From: Gemmatimonadota bacterium
GTDB taxonomy: Bacteria > Gemmatimonadota > Gemmatimonadetes > Longimicrobiales > Gaopeijiaceae
NCBI GenBank assembly: GCA_030428885.1
Contig: JAUIEJ010000005.1
Coordinates: 310,001 to 374,000 of the forward strand
Direction of reading: 5' to 3'
Length of the DNA: 64,000 nt
The notes under the pieces were generated by a model. It ran no database searches and was not told the DNA's origin. It was given only the letters and a program-made list of their open reading frames with translations. Below are positions 35,567 through 46,247 of the stretch, one piece after another (positions within the stretch are counted from its first letter, which is position 1; the number at the start of each line of letters is the position of its first letter). The translations under genes were made by a program, and so were the position numbers.

Positions 35567-36706
35567 ATGTCTTTCCGTGCGTCGTCCGGCCGTTGGGCCG
35601 TCGCCTCGTTCCTCCCGGTCGTTGCGGCCGGGTGCCTCGGTGCCGCTCCTCTGGCGGCTCAACCCGCGGTGGACCCCCTGGGGCCCGACCCCGCCGGGAT
35701 CTTCACCTTCGAAGCCCTGGCCGAGGGGGTGTGGGTGGCCCGGGTCCTCGCCCGGCCCGAGGCGTACGCCTTCGCCAATTCCCTGGTGGTGGAGGGCGAG
35801 GACGGCGTGCTGGTGGTGGACACCCAGCAGAGCCCGACCGCCGCCCGAGCCCTCATCGACCGCATCGCCCTGTGGACGGATCGACCCGTGCGCTGGGTGG
35901 TGAACACCCATTGGCACGGCGACCACGTGTACGGTAACGTCGCCTACCGAGACGCCTCTCCCGGTGTCCGATTCCTGGCGGCTCCGGGCACCGTGGAGGG
36001 CATGAGAGGTCCGGGAGCCCGCCAGCGAGCCGAGGAACTCGAGACCCTGCCCGGCTCCATCCGGGACCGGGAGGCGTGGCTCGCCGCGGGGCGCCTTCCC
36101 GACGGTCGCGTCCTGGACCCCGACCTCCGGGATCAGGTGGCCTATTCGGCCCGGCTCCGGGCGGCGTACCTCGCCGAGCTCCGGGCCCTGGAGACGGTGG
36201 AGCCCGAACCGTTCGTGGACCGGCGGCGCACGCTGGATCTCGGCGGGCGGTCCGTGGAACTGGTGCCCCTGGGCCCGGCGCACACCGCCGGCGATCTGGT
36301 GGTTCGGGTGCCCGACGCCGGGGTGGTGGCGGTGGGCGACCTCCTGGAGGCCACGGCGGCTCCCTGGATCGACGGGGCCGCGAGCCTGGTGGGGTGGCGG
36401 GACGCCCTGGGGGTGTTGGGGGATGCCCCCGAGACGGTGCGGGTCCCCGCCCATGGCGACGTTCAGAGGGAGGGTTGGCTCCTTGCGGGGGAACGGGCCC
36501 TGTTCGACGACCTGGTGGCCGAAGCCCGCCGGGCGGTGGCGGAAGGGTGGTCGCCGGAGCGGATCCGCTCCGAGGCGCTCCTGGAAGAGCACCGGGCGTT
36601 CCTGGCCCGCATCGGCGCCGGCGAGGGGGCGTTCGAGCGATGGCGGGCCGAGGCCCTCTCCCGAGCCGTGGACGAACTGCGGGCGGGGGAAGGCGGGACC
36701 CCCTGA
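35567..36706 (+). CDS. Exported metallo-beta-lactamase-fold hydrolase
   Basis: A 379-residue protein with an N-terminal signal sequence (about 32 residues; VAAGC could be a lipobox, LAAQPA a signal peptidase I site). The metal-binding motif NTHWHGDHVYGN is at about residue 113, and later metal ligands are near LGPAHTAGDLVV and VPAHGDV. The C-terminal third is helical. The layout resembles B3-like or SoxH/quinoprotein-relay-associated MBL proteins of the periplasm. The substrate is unknown; beta-lactamase activity should not be assumed. Confidence 0.83.
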   Translation: MSFRASSGRWAVASFLPVVAAGCLGAAPLAAQPAVDPLGPDPAGIFTFEALAEGVWVARVLARPEAYAFANSLVVEGEDGVLVVDTQQSPTAARALIDRIALWTDRPVRWVVNTHWHGDHVYGNVAYRDASPGVRFLAAPGTVEGMRGPGARQRAEELETLPGSIRDREAWLAAGRLPDGRVLDPDLRDQVAYSARLRAAYLAELRALETVEPEPFVDRRRTLDLGGRSVELVPLGPAHTAGDLVVRVPDAGVVAVGDLLEATAAPWIDGAASLVGWRDALGVLGDAPETVRVPAHGDVQREGWLLAGERALFDDLVAEARRAVAEGWSPERIRSEALLEEHRAFLARIGAGEGAFERWRAEALSRAVDELRAGEGGTP

Positions 36707-36935
36707 CGGGGGATTCCGGTCAGACGCGGACGGCGTCTCCCCAGACGACGATGGCGTGGCGCATGGCGGATTCGGGAGAAGAGGGTTCCGGTGCGGGTCG
36801 CCCCGCAGACGCCTTCCCGGGAGAGCAACCGCCGTGCCAGGAGTGCCGGAACGGCCCAAAAGGATGCAGTTGAATACTTTAGGGTGCCTGTGGCCCGGTC
36901 CGTGGCGGGTTCCCGAACCGTCACATGTTCCGAAT

Positions 36936-36957
36936 CGGTAACGCCCGTGTGTTACCG
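36936..36957. terminator. Inverted repeat between convergent genes
   Basis: CGGTAAC and GTTACCG form a perfect 7-bp stem with an eight-base loop, and a third GGTAAC follows at 36961. It lies between the 3' ends of the MBL gene and the NtrC-type regulator, so it may end transcription from either side. The rest of 36707-36971 shows no gene. Confidence 0.45.
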
Positions 36958-36971
36958 GATGGTAACGAGGT

Positions 36972-38366
36972 TCAGCCCAGGAGTCCGTGCTTGCGACGCT
37001 TCTCCCAGAGGTTCTTCCGGGAGATCCCCAGGCTCTCGGCCGTGGCCCCGACGTTTCCGTCGTGGGCCTCCAGGGCGTCCACGATGTAGCGTCGTTCCAC
37101 CTCTTGAAGCGTGAGACCCCGTTCCACCCCCCCGGCGAGGGTGGGGCCCTCGGTGGGGGCGGGGGCTCCCGATGCCGGGACCGGCGACCCTCGCCCCAGA
37201 GCCGGAAGGGCGTCGGCATCGATGCGGCCCTGGGGAGAGAAGAGAAGGGCCCGCTCCACGGCGTTCCTCAGCTCCCGGACGTTCCCCGGCCAATGCCACG
37301 CCCGCAGGCGATCCAACGCCGCGTCGGTGAACCCGGCGAAGGGGCGCCCGGCCTCCCGGGCCAGTTCCCCGGCCAGGGATCGTGCGAGGGTGGGGACGTC
37401 GGATGCGATCTCCCGCAGCGGCGGAAGGGTGTGGGTGGCCACGGAGATGCGGTAGAAGAGGTCTTCCCGGAAACGCCCCTCTCCCACCGCCACGGGGAGA
37501 TCCCGATTGGTGGCGGCGATGAGGCGGAGGTCGACCTCGATCTCCCGGGTGCCTCCGAGCCGGCGAAACCGGCGGGACTCCAGGAAAGACAGGAGCTTCA
37601 CCTGGAGTTCCAGAGGCAGCTCACCGATCTCGTCCAGGAAGAGGGTGCCGCCGTCGGCGATCTCGGCCAGTCCGGTCTTGTTCTCCCGGGCGTCGGTGAA
37701 GGCGCCCTTCATGTAGCCGAAGAGCTCGGCCTCCAGGAGCTGGGGCGGAAGGGCCGCGCAGTTGATCTCCACGAACCGGCCGTGGGGTGCGGCGCCCGAG
37801 AAGTGGATGGCCCGGGCGGCGAGGTTCTTGCCCGTTCCGCTCTCTCCCAGGAGGAGCACCGTGGTGCGGGGCATCCCGGCGAGCCGTTGGACGAACGACC
37901 GGGCCTCGGCGATGCGCGGATGATCGCCGAGAAGGGCGTCGGCCGAGAAGCGTTCCCGCTGTCGGGCCCGGGCGGACCGGGCCTCTTCCAGAAGGGGGCG
38001 GTGAGCCAGGGCGCGCCGGAGGAGCGTGGTGAGCTCCCCGACGTTCACGGGCTTGGTGACGTATTCGTTGGCGCCGGCCTTGAGCGCCTCCACCGCAGAC
38101 TCGAGCTCGCCGTCGGAGGTGAGGACGAAGATGGGCAGGTCCGGCGATTCGGCCCGGAGGGCGTGCGTCACCTCGATGCCCGTGAGTCCCGGCATGTGGA
38201 GATCGGTGAGCACGGCGTCGGGCCGGGTCTCGGTGGCGGCCTCCAGGAATTCCCGGGGGTCGTCGAACACCCGGGTCCGGAATTCGCCCGCCCGGCCCAG
38301 GTTCGCGCGAAGAAGCTCAGCGAACGGCAGGTCGTCGTCGAGAATGTAGACTTGGGGATTCACCAT
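36972..38366 (-). CDS. NtrC-type sigma-54 response regulator with GAFTDA variant
   Basis: A 464-residue regulator with three domains. The receiver has VYILDDDLPF, VLTDLHMPGLTG and YVTKPVN. The AAA+ domain has Walker A GESGTGKN, Walker [14 protein letters not shown] and the R-finger region. The Fis-type helix-turn-helix is at the C-terminus (VGATAESLGISRKNLWEKRR). The sigma-54-contacting loop reads GAFTDA instead of the usual GAFTGA. The ATG at 38366 follows GGGAG. It is divergent from a stand-alone HPt gene 55 bp away, suggesting a phosphorelay rather than a cognate kinase. Confidence 0.9.
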   Translation of the reverse strand: MVNPQVYILDDDLPFAELLRANLGRAGEFRTRVFDDPREFLEAATETRPDAVLTDLHMPGLTGIEVTHALRAESPDLPIFVLTSDGELESAVEALKAGANEYVTKPVNVGELTTLLRRALAHRPLLEEARSARARQRERFSADALLGDHPRIAEARSFVQRLAGMPRTTVLLLGESGTGKNLAARAIHFSGAAPHGRFVEINCAALPPQLLEAELFGYMKGAFTDARENKTGLAEIADGGTLFLDEIGELPLELQVKLLSFLESRRFRRLGGTREIEVDLRLIAATNRDLPVAVGEGRFREDLFYRISVATHTLPPLREIASDVPTLARSLAGELAREAGRPFAGFTDAALDRLRAWHWPGNVRELRNAVERALLFSPQGRIDADALPALGRGSPVPASGAPAPTEGPTLAGGVERGLTLQEVERRYIVDALEAHDGNVGATAESLGISRKNLWEKRRKHGLLG

Positions 38367-38421
38367 CGCATGCTCCCGTCCGAAGGGCGACCCTTCACGA
38401 CTCGGGGCCGAAGATACCTCC

Positions 38422-38853
38422 ATGATCGACCCGATGCTTCCGAACCACCGGTCCGAACCGGATTTCATGCCCCGCCTGCGTCGGATCTTCGCCGACGGAC
38501 TTCCCGAACGTGTCGCGCGCATGCGGCGGGGGCTGGACGGCGTCGCGGCCGCCGTGGCGGCCGGAGTTCCACCCGAGGCCGACCACCTGGAAGAGCTCTT
38601 CCTGGCGTCGCATTCCCTCAAGGGCACGGCTCCCGGCTTCGGAGCGCTGGACCTGGGCACCGACGCGGGCACCCTCTCGGCCATCGCTCAGTCGTGGACC
38701 CCCGAGGCTCCGCCGTCGCCCGAGGGGCTGGAGCGGGCCCGGTACCTCATCGACCGCATCGAGGCGGCCTGCCGCGAGGTGATCGTGCGGACCGACGCCG
38801 GATCCGGAGGGGAGGCCACCCCGGATCCGGCGTCCACGTCCCGGCCTCAGTAG
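38422..38853 (+). CDS. Stand-alone HPt phosphotransfer protein
   Basis: A 143-residue helical protein with the HPt motif [18 protein letters not shown] and phospho-accepting H64. HPt proteins shuttle phosphoryl groups between receiver domains. No kinase domain is present. It is divergent from an NtrC-type regulator, and two hybrid kinases whose C-terminal receivers lack an HPt lie at 21.3-26.4 kb, so it could connect them; this link is inferred. The C-terminal tail is Ser/Pro-rich, and the 3' end overlaps ahcY convergently by seven bases. Confidence 0.82.
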   Translation: MIDPMLPNHRSEPDFMPRLRRIFADGLPERVARMRRGLDGVAAAVAAGVPPEADHLEELFLASHSLKGTAPGFGALDLGTDAGTLSAIAQSWTPEAPPSPEGLERARYLIDRIEAACREVIVRTDAGSGGEATPDPASTSRPQ

Positions 38854-40325
38854 CGGTAGTGGTCGGGCTTGTACGGCCCGTCCTTGTCCACGCCGATGTA
38901 GCGGGCCTGCCCGTCGGAGAGCTCGGTGAGCCGGGCACCCAACTGGGCGAGGTGCAGCCGGGCCACCTTCTCGTCCAGGTGCTTGGGCAGTACGTAGACC
39001 CGGTTCTCGTACTCCCCGGCGTTGCCGGCGAGTTCGATCTGGGCGATGACCTGGTTGGTGAAGCTCGCGCTCATGACGAAGCTCGGATGCCCGGTGGCGC
39101 AGCCCAGGTTCATGAGGCGACCCTCGGCGAGGATCAGCACGCTGTGGCCGTCGGGAAACACGAACTCGTCGTACTGGGGCTTGATGTTGACGCGCTTCAT
39201 CCCGGCGATGCGGGACAGCCCCGCCATGTCGATCTCGTTGTCGAAATGGCCGATGTTGGCCACGATGGCCTTGTCCTTCATCCGGGCCATGTGGTCGGCG
39301 GTGATGATGTCCCGATTGCCCGTGGCGGTGATGAAGAGGTCGGCCCGCTCCAGCACGTCGTCCAGGCGCAGCACCTGGAAGCCCTCCATGGCGGCCTGGA
39401 GCGCGCAGATGGGGTCGATCTCGGTGACCACGACCCGGGCGCCCTGACCCTTCAGCGCCTGGGCGCACCCCTTGCCCACGTCACCGTATCCGCACACCAC
39501 GGCCATCTTCCCCGAGAGCATCACGTCGGTGGCCCGGTTCAGGCCGTCCACCACCGAGTGCCGGCAGCCGTAGAGGTTGTCGAACTTCGACTTGGTGACC
39601 GAGTCGTTGACGTTGATGGCGGGGAAGAGGAGCGAACCGTCCCGCTCCATCTCGTACAGCCGCTTGACGCCGGTGGTGGTCTCTTCCGAGACGCCCCGGA
39701 TGTCGGCGGTGATGCGGTGCCATTTGCCGCCGTCCGCCGCCAGATTGCGCCGGAGCAGGTCCAGGATCACACCCCACTCCTCCGGCTCGTTGTCCGCATC
39801 GAAGGCCGGTACCGATCCGGCGTTCTCGTACTCCACGCCCCGGTGGAGCAGGAGAGTGGCGTCGCCCCCGTCGTCCACGAGGAGGTCGGGACCCGATCCA
39901 TCGGGCCACACGAGGGCCTGGTCGGTGCACCACCAGTACTCCTCGAGCGTCTCGCCCTTCCAGGCGAAGACCGCCGAACCCCGGGGGTCGTCGGGGGTCC
40001 CGTCCCGTCCCACCACCACGGCGGCCGCCGCGTGGTCCTGGGTGGAGAAGATGTTGCACGACACCCAGCGCACGTCGGCACCCAGGTCCACCAGGGTTTC
40101 GATGAGCACCGCGGTCTGGACGGTCATGTGGAGCGACCCCATGACCTTCAGGCCCGCCAGGGGCTGCTGGGGTCCGTACTCCTTCCGGGCGGCCATGAGG
40201 CCCGGCATCTCCTGCTCGGCGAGGCGGATCTCCTTGCGGCCCCACTCGGCGAGGGAGAGGTCGGCCACCTTGAACGGCAGGCGCTCGGTGGCGGAGGCGG
40301 TCGAATCGAGAACGGAGGATTCCAT
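38847..40325 (-). CDS. ahcY: S-adenosylhomocysteine hydrolase
   Basis: Splits S-adenosylhomocysteine into adenosine and homocysteine, removing the inhibitory product of methyl transfer reactions. The 492-residue protein has the family signatures [34 protein letters not shown], the NAD-binding [14 protein letters not shown] and the C-terminal [13 protein letters not shown] with the conserved Lys and Tyr. Length agrees with bacterial enzymes carrying the 40-residue insert. AGGAG precedes the ATG at 40325. It follows the ArsR-methyltransferase gene by 17 bp and is probably in its operon. Confidence 0.97.
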   Translation of the reverse strand: MESSVLDSTASATERLPFKVADLSLAEWGRKEIRLAEQEMPGLMAARKEYGPQQPLAGLKVMGSLHMTVQTAVLIETLVDLGADVRWVSCNIFSTQDHAAAAVVVGRDGTPDDPRGSAVFAWKGETLEEYWWCTDQALVWPDGSGPDLLVDDGGDATLLLHRGVEYENAGSVPAFDADNEPEEWGVILDLLRRNLAADGGKWHRITADIRGVSEETTTGVKRLYEMERDGSLLFPAINVNDSVTKSKFDNLYGCRHSVVDGLNRATDVMLSGKMAVVCGYGDVGKGCAQALKGQGARVVVTEIDPICALQAAMEGFQVLRLDDVLERADLFITATGNRDIITADHMARMKDKAIVANIGHFDNEIDMAGLSRIAGMKRVNIKPQYDEFVFPDGHSVLILAEGRLMNLGCATGHPSFVMSASFTNQVIAQIELAGNAGEYENRVYVLPKHLDEKVARLHLAQLGARLTELSDGQARYIGVDKDGPYKPDHYRY

Positions 40326-40342
40326 GAACGGGGACTCCTGAA

Positions 40343-41299
40343 TCAGTCGGAGGAACGAGGGCGACGCGCCCCCTGAAGGAAGAGCAGGGGCCCCCGGGCG
40401 TCGGGATCCGGAGGCAGGGGAACGAAAGGCCCGGGCTCGAGCCCGGATTCGACGAGGAAACGGGTGAGGCGTTCGGAGCCGAACCCGGGCCATTGATGGC
40501 CCATCTCCTCGGACATCTCGGCACGGTCGTGCTCCCGCATGTCCACCACCACCAGCCGGCCGCCGGGCCGAAGCACGCGCCTCACCTCGGCCAGGGCCTG
40601 GGACGGCTCGGTGACGTGGTGCAGAACCAGCGAGAGGACCGCGACGTCGACGGAGGCGTCGTCCAGGGGGAGGCACTCCACTTCACCCTCGCGAAACCCC
40701 ACGTTGAGGGCGCCGGACAGGCGCTCCCGGGCGGCGGCCAGCATCTCCGGCGACCGATCCACCACGATGACGCGGGACACGAAGGGGGCCACGGCCGCCG
40801 ACAGGACACCGGTACCCGCACCGAGGTCCGCCACGATCCAGGTGGGGTCGAGCAGTCCGAAGAGGGGAAGGAGGTCGGCGCGAATCCCGTAGAGTTCGGC
40901 CCGGATCTCGTCCCAGCGGTCGGCGGAGGCCGAGAAGAAGTCCCGGGAGCGATCCCGGCGGAGGGCCAGGACCGCATCGGCCCGCTCCCGATCCTCCCGC
41001 AACCGGGCGTCTTCGGTGAGCTGACCCCGCACCACGTCCCAGAGCCGCGCCTGATCCGGCGCGAGTTCGTCGACCCGCCGGTAGGGTCGTCTCGTGCCGT
41101 CGGCCCGGGAGGCGACCCACCCGTCGTCGGCCAGGACCCGCAGGTGCCGGCTCACGGTGGGCTGGGGCAATTGGAGTGCCTGGCAGAGCTCGGAGACGCT
41201 GAACTCCCGCCGCTCCAGCACCGCCAGCAGGCGGCATCGGGTGACGTCGCCCAGGGTGCCGAGGTGGCCGAGCACGGGGGGGAGGGTCGCAGTATTCAT
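40343..41299 (-). CDS. ArsR-type regulator fused to SAM methyltransferase
   Basis: A 318-residue fusion. Residues about 8-95 form an ArsR winged helix ([20 protein letters not shown]). Residues about 130-310 form a class I methyltransferase with the SAM motif [29 protein letters not shown] and [15 protein letters not shown]. No metal-binding Cys cluster of ArsR sensors is present, so SAM or SAH binding is a plausible signal. It lies just upstream of ahcY in the same direction. Methionine-cycle control by SahR-like ArsR proteins is established in other bacteria, and I infer the same here. The start codon lies inside a palindrome. Confidence 0.88.
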   Translation of the reverse strand: MNTATLPPVLGHLGTLGDVTRCRLLAVLERREFSVSELCQALQLPQPTVSRHLRVLADDGWVASRADGTRRPYRRVDELAPDQARLWDVVRGQLTEDARLREDRERADAVLALRRDRSRDFFSASADRWDEIRAELYGIRADLLPLFGLLDPTWIVADLGAGTGVLSAAVAPFVSRVIVVDRSPEMLAAARERLSGALNVGFREGEVECLPLDDASVDVAVLSLVLHHVTEPSQALAEVRRVLRPGGRLVVVDMREHDRAEMSEEMGHQWPGFGSERLTRFLVESGLEPGPFVPLPPDPDARGPLLFLQGARRPRSSD

Positions 41300-41314
41300 G
41301 TATTCGCATGAATA
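41293..41314. promoter_or_regulatory. ArsR-type palindromic operator at the start of the arsR-ahcY operon
   Basis: TATTCATG and CATGAATA are perfect inverted arms separated by six bases (TATTCG). It is AT-rich within very GC-rich DNA. ArsR proteins typically bind such ATTCA-TGAAT dyads. The regulator's ATG (41297-41299, reverse strand) lies in one arm, so the site must overlap the promoter or the leader. Confidence 0.7.
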
Positions 41315-41400
41315 AATGGACCGTCGGCCGCCCCGTCAAGGGATCCTCCGGGTCGTTCGGGGGTCCCCAATGAAATCGCAGACTTCTTCGCAGGACTTCC

Positions 41401-41664
41401 ATGCGCCTCTACGCCATCGAGAACGACGTCCACGCCGTCGACTTCGGCCCCGTCGAGATTCTCTTCTACCACGGGCGCCCCGTGGCCCTGAAGCACTACG
41501 CCGACAAGATCCTCTACGTCATCACGGAAAACGTCACCCGTGACGTTCCGTTCCGCCGGAGCTTCCGGACGGGCTGGACCGGAAAGGTGGAGGTCACGGG
41601 AGGGCAGGCCGCCCTGGAAGAGCGGATTCTCGAGGCGATCCAGGCCATGCCCGCTCCGGCTTGA
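41401..41664 (+). CDS. Small hypothetical protein
   Basis: An 87-residue protein with a predicted beta-rich core (VDFGPVEILFYHGRPVALKH) followed by a helix at the C-terminus (LEERILEAIQAMP). I do not recognise the family. It has a good start at ATG 41401 and coding-like third-position GC. It is divergent from the arsR-ahcY operon across about 100 bp and precedes the desaturase by 77 bp. It could be controlled from the same operator region. Confidence 0.6.
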   Translation: MRLYAIENDVHAVDFGPVEILFYHGRPVALKHYADKILYVITENVTRDVPFRRSFRTGWTGKVEVTGGQAALEERILEAIQAMPAPA

Positions 41665-41741
41665 CCATCGCCCGGGGGGGGTGAAGCTTTCAGGACGAGC
41701 CCCTCCGAGCCCGTCTCCTGCCGCTTTCCCATCGGTATACC

Positions 41742-42929
41742 GTGCATCCAGAACATCCTGCGGCCCGGCACGCCCATGTCCACGCCGAGCCCCACGACGA
41801 CATCATCTACCCGTCGGCGATTCCCTTCGTCCTGGTGCACCTGGCGTGCCTCGGGGTGATCTGGACCGGCGTGTCGGCGACCTCCGTCGCCGTCGCGGTC
41901 GCCCTCTATCTCGTGCGCATGTGGGGAATCACCGCCGGGTTCCACCGCTATTTCTCGCACCGGTCGTACAAGACGGGTCGGGTCATGCAGTTCATTCTGG
42001 CCTTCATCGGTCAGAGTTCGGCCCAGCGGGGGGTGATCTGGTGGTCGGCGATCCATCGTCATCACCACCTTCATTCCGACACGGAAGAGGACATTCACTC
42101 CCCGCGCCACATGGGCTTCTTCCACTCCCACGTGGGGTGGATCTTCCGCCCCATGCGGGCCACGGCGGACTACTCCACCGTTCCGGACCTGACCCGCTTC
42201 CCGGAGCTGGTCTGGCTCGATCGCTTCCATCTGGTCCCGGCGATCCTCCTGGCGGTGGGCTGCTTCCTGCTGGGCGGGTGGGAGATGCTGGTGGTGGGCT
42301 TCTTCTGCTCCACCGTGGTGCTCTACCACTGCGTGTTCTTCATCAACTCCCTGGCCCACGTGGTGGGATCCCAGCGCTATCTCACCGGTGACGACAGTCG
42401 CAACAACTGGTGGCTGGCCCTCATCACTCTGGGGGAGGGGTGGCACAACAATCACCACCACTACCAGAGCGCCACGGCGCAGGGATGGCGCTGGTACGAG
42501 ATCGACATCTCCTACTACGTCCTCAAGATGATGTCGTGGGTGGGACTGGTTCGGGATCTCCGGGCCCCGCCGGAGCGGGTGCTCAACAACGAGCAGCCCG
42601 TGGGTCGGAAGGTCCTGGAGAAGGTGGCCACCCAGGTCGCCGCCACCGTCCCCGTGGAGCGCCTCGCCGCCGAGCTGCGGGAGCGGTGGGAGCGGAGTCA
42701 CGTCCTGGACGATCTCCGGGCGGTGGCCCGGCGGGCCCGGGACGATGCCGAAGCCCGGCTCGAGGCGCTGACCCTCCCCCACCTCCCCTCCCTGGAGGAG
42801 CTGGAGGCTCGGGCGCGGGAGATGTTCGACGAGCAGCCGTCCCTCGCCGACGTGGCCCAGCGAGCCCGGGAGATGGTGCTCGAGGCGCTCTGGGCCCACC
42901 TCCTCGACGCCTCCCCCGAGCCGGCCTGA
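41742..42929 (+). CDS. Acyl-CoA/fatty-acid desaturase (delta-9 type)
   Basis: A 395-residue membrane di-iron desaturase that would introduce a double bond into acyl chains. The three His boxes are present: HRYFSHR, HRHHHLHSD and GEGWHNNHHHY. Four membrane helices surround them. The start is a GTG. The C-terminal region of about 120 residues after the catalytic core (from about residue 270) is charged and mostly helical (VERLAAELRERWERSHVLDD, EELEARAREMFDEQPSLADV), an extension most bacterial delta-9 enzymes lack. It resembles SCD1-like proteins acting on acyl-CoA. A strong hairpin follows. Confidence 0.9.
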   Translation: MHPEHPAARHAHVHAEPHDDIIYPSAIPFVLVHLACLGVIWTGVSATSVAVAVALYLVRMWGITAGFHRYFSHRSYKTGRVMQFILAFIGQSSAQRGVIWWSAIHRHHHLHSDTEEDIHSPRHMGFFHSHVGWIFRPMRATADYSTVPDLTRFPELVWLDRFHLVPAILLAVGCFLLGGWEMLVVGFFCSTVVLYHCVFFINSLAHVVGSQRYLTGDDSRNNWWLALITLGEGWHNNHHHYQSATAQGWRWYEIDISYYVLKMMSWVGLVRDLRAPPERVLNNEQPVGRKVLEKVATQVAATVPVERLAAELRERWERSHVLDDLRAVARRARDDAEARLEALTLPHLPSLEELEARAREMFDEQPSLADVAQRAREMVLEALWAHLLDASPEPA

Positions 42930-42969
42930 GCCGGTTCACCACGTCGGCCCCACCGCGGGGCGACGCTCC

Positions 42970-43000
42970 GGGCCCCGGTGCTGCAACGGCACCGGGGCCC
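42970..43000 (+). terminator. Terminator after desaturase gene
   Basis: A perfect 12-bp stem (GGGCCCCGGTGC / GCACCGGGGCCC) with a seven-base loop, 40 bases after the desaturase stop. No U-tract follows. The remaining stretch to 43153 shows no gene. Confidence 0.7.
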
Positions 43001-43153
43001 TCGTCGTACGTGCTCGGGCCGGATGGGGTCCCGGCCTCCCGGTGGGGAGGCGTCGGGTTGCCCGTGGGCCTGCGGCGGGCCATCCTTTCCGGTCGCTTCG
43101 ACCCGGCGCTTCCGCCGGGTGACCTTCCCGACACACGCCGAGGCACCGACTGA

Positions 43154-44887
<1,734 letters not shown>

Positions 44888-44914
44888 GTCGGCCGGCCTG
44901 GACGCCGGGAGGAT

Positions 44915-44945
44915 CGGAGGCCGTCGGCACGTCGCCGGCGGCCTC
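44915..44945. terminator. Hairpin between convergent AGCS and DUF983 genes
   Basis: GGAGGCCG and CGGCCTCC form a perfect outer stem with further partial pairing inside. It lies between two convergent 3' ends, and may serve both strands. Confidence 0.6.
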
Positions 44946-44956
44946 CCTTCGCATCG

Positions 44957-45409
44957 TCAGGGGACTCCCGGTCGATCGGGGGTCCCCTCGTTCTCCCCGT
45001 GCCCCTCGAAATCGGCCCACGTGGGCGGGCGCAGGGTCAGGTCGATGGCGAGCCAGAGGGTCTTGGCGAAGGGGTAGAACACCACGGGCACGGGCACCAT
45101 GACGGCGATGAGCGTCCACTTGATGCCGTTCCAGGGCACGTCGGGCCACGTGTAGAGCACCGCTCCGAGCGTGCCCAGGGCGATGATGAACTCCGCCGTC
45201 ACGAAGTTGATCACGTAGCTGCCCAGGAAGTAGTCGGGCTCGTTTCGGTCCAGGATCAGGTGGCACCCCGGGCAGGCCGAGCGCATGACGACCCACCGGG
45301 AGAAGAGTCCCCCGGACCCGCAGTGGGGGCACCGCCGCCGGATACCCCGGAAGAGATGGGTGCGCCACCGCCGGAGGGAGAACTGAACGGGATCGCTCGT
45401 CGTGGGCAT
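44957..45409 (-). CDS. DUF983 membrane protein with zinc ribbon
   Basis: A 150-residue protein. The N-terminal zinc-ribbon motif CPHCGSGGLFSRW is followed by CPGCHLILDR, and two membrane helices follow (VINFVTAEFIIALGTLGAVL and WTLIAVMVPVPVVFYPFAK). This is the DUF983 layout (RCPxCGxGxLF). The family is conserved, and in some bacteria it is linked to cytochrome oxidase genes, but there is no such neighbour here. The ATG at 45409 was taken as start; the upstream extension is not conserved. Confidence 0.87.
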   Translation of the reverse strand: MPTTSDPVQFSLRRWRTHLFRGIRRRCPHCGSGGLFSRWVVMRSACPGCHLILDRNEPDYFLGSYVINFVTAEFIIALGTLGAVLYTWPDVPWNGIKWTLIAVMVPVPVVFYPFAKTLWLAIDLTLRPPTWADFEGHGENEGTPDRPGVP

Positions 45410-45419
45410 GGGTGGGAAT

Positions 45420-46247
45420 CTACGGGTCCCGCGGAGCGAATTGAACGGACCGGCTCGCCTCCACGAACGTCCGAACCCGGTCCGGGTCCACACCGGCCCC
45501 GGCGCGCCCTCCCGTCTGGATCCACGAACCCACGATGAGTCCCGACGCCCCTGCGGTGAGGAGCCCGGCCACCGAGTCGGGAGTGGCGCCGCTCCCCACG
45601 AAGACGGGCGCCTCCGGAACAGCGCCGGCCACCCGCCTCACCCGGTCGGGGTCGGTAGGCTCTCCCGTTCCCGTACCCGAGACGATCACGGCGTCGGCAC
45701 CGGCTCGGGAGACCAGGTTGCGGGCCGCGTCTTCCGGGGTGGATCCGGGCGGGGGCGTGGCGTGCTTCACGTGGACGTCGGCCAGGATCGCGCAGTTCGG
45801 GGCCAGGGTCGTCCGTACCCGGAGGGTGTCCCACGCCCGGCCCGTCAGCGCCCCCTGGTCGGTCCACATGGTCCCGGCGTGGACGTTCACCCGGATGAAC
45901 CGGGCCCCGGTGGCGGCGGCGATGCCCAACGCCGCCCGAGCATCGTTGCGCAGCACGTTGACGCCCACCGGGTGGTCGCCGGCGACGTCCACCACCGAGG
46001 CCACGGCGCGGCTCATGGCGGCGACGGTTTCGGGGGGAACGGGCCCGGGGTGGAAGGGCGTGTCGCCGTAGTTCTCCACCAGGACGGCGTCGAAGCCGCC
46101 GTCCAGCAGCGCCCGCGCTTCGTCCCGGGCGCGCCGCACGATCCGGTCCATGGGGAGGGTGTGGGCCGGCGCCCCGGGCAGGGCCGGCAGGTGGACCATG
46201 CCCACGAGCACGGGCCCGGGCGCGGAGAAGGGAAGGGGAGGAGCCAT
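45420..46247 (-). CDS. BtpA/SgcQ-family TIM-barrel protein
   Basis: A 275-residue protein of the BtpA family, named for a cyanobacterial photosystem I biogenesis factor and including SgcQ. The opening VLVGMVHLPALPGAP is diagnostic, followed by EARALLDGGFDAVLVENYGD, FIRVNVHAGTMWTDQG and ILADVHVKHATPP, and ending with VFVGSGATPDSVAGLL. A role in phosphosugar or nucleoside metabolism has been suggested for the wider family. Its ATG shares one base with the stop of the polymerase gene upstream, so they are co-translated. Confidence 0.88.
   Translation of the reverse strand: MAPPLPFSAPGPVLVGMVHLPALPGAPAHTLPMDRIVRRARDEARALLDGGFDAVLVENYGDTPFHPGPVPPETVAAMSRAVASVVDVAGDHPVGVNVLRNDARAALGIAAATGARFIRVNVHAGTMWTDQGALTGRAWDTLRVRTTLAPNCAILADVHVKHATPPPGSTPEDAARNLVSRAGADAVIVSGTGTGEPTDPDRVRRVAGAVPEAPVFVGSGATPDSVAGLLTAGASGLIVGSWIQTGGRAGAGVDPDRVRTFVEASRSVQFAPRDP

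Noticed and set aside
36707-36971. Possible small gene or RNA between the MBL protein and the NtrC-type regulator
   Set aside because: The region lies between convergent 3' ends and shows only one inverted repeat; open frames continue from antisense shadows.
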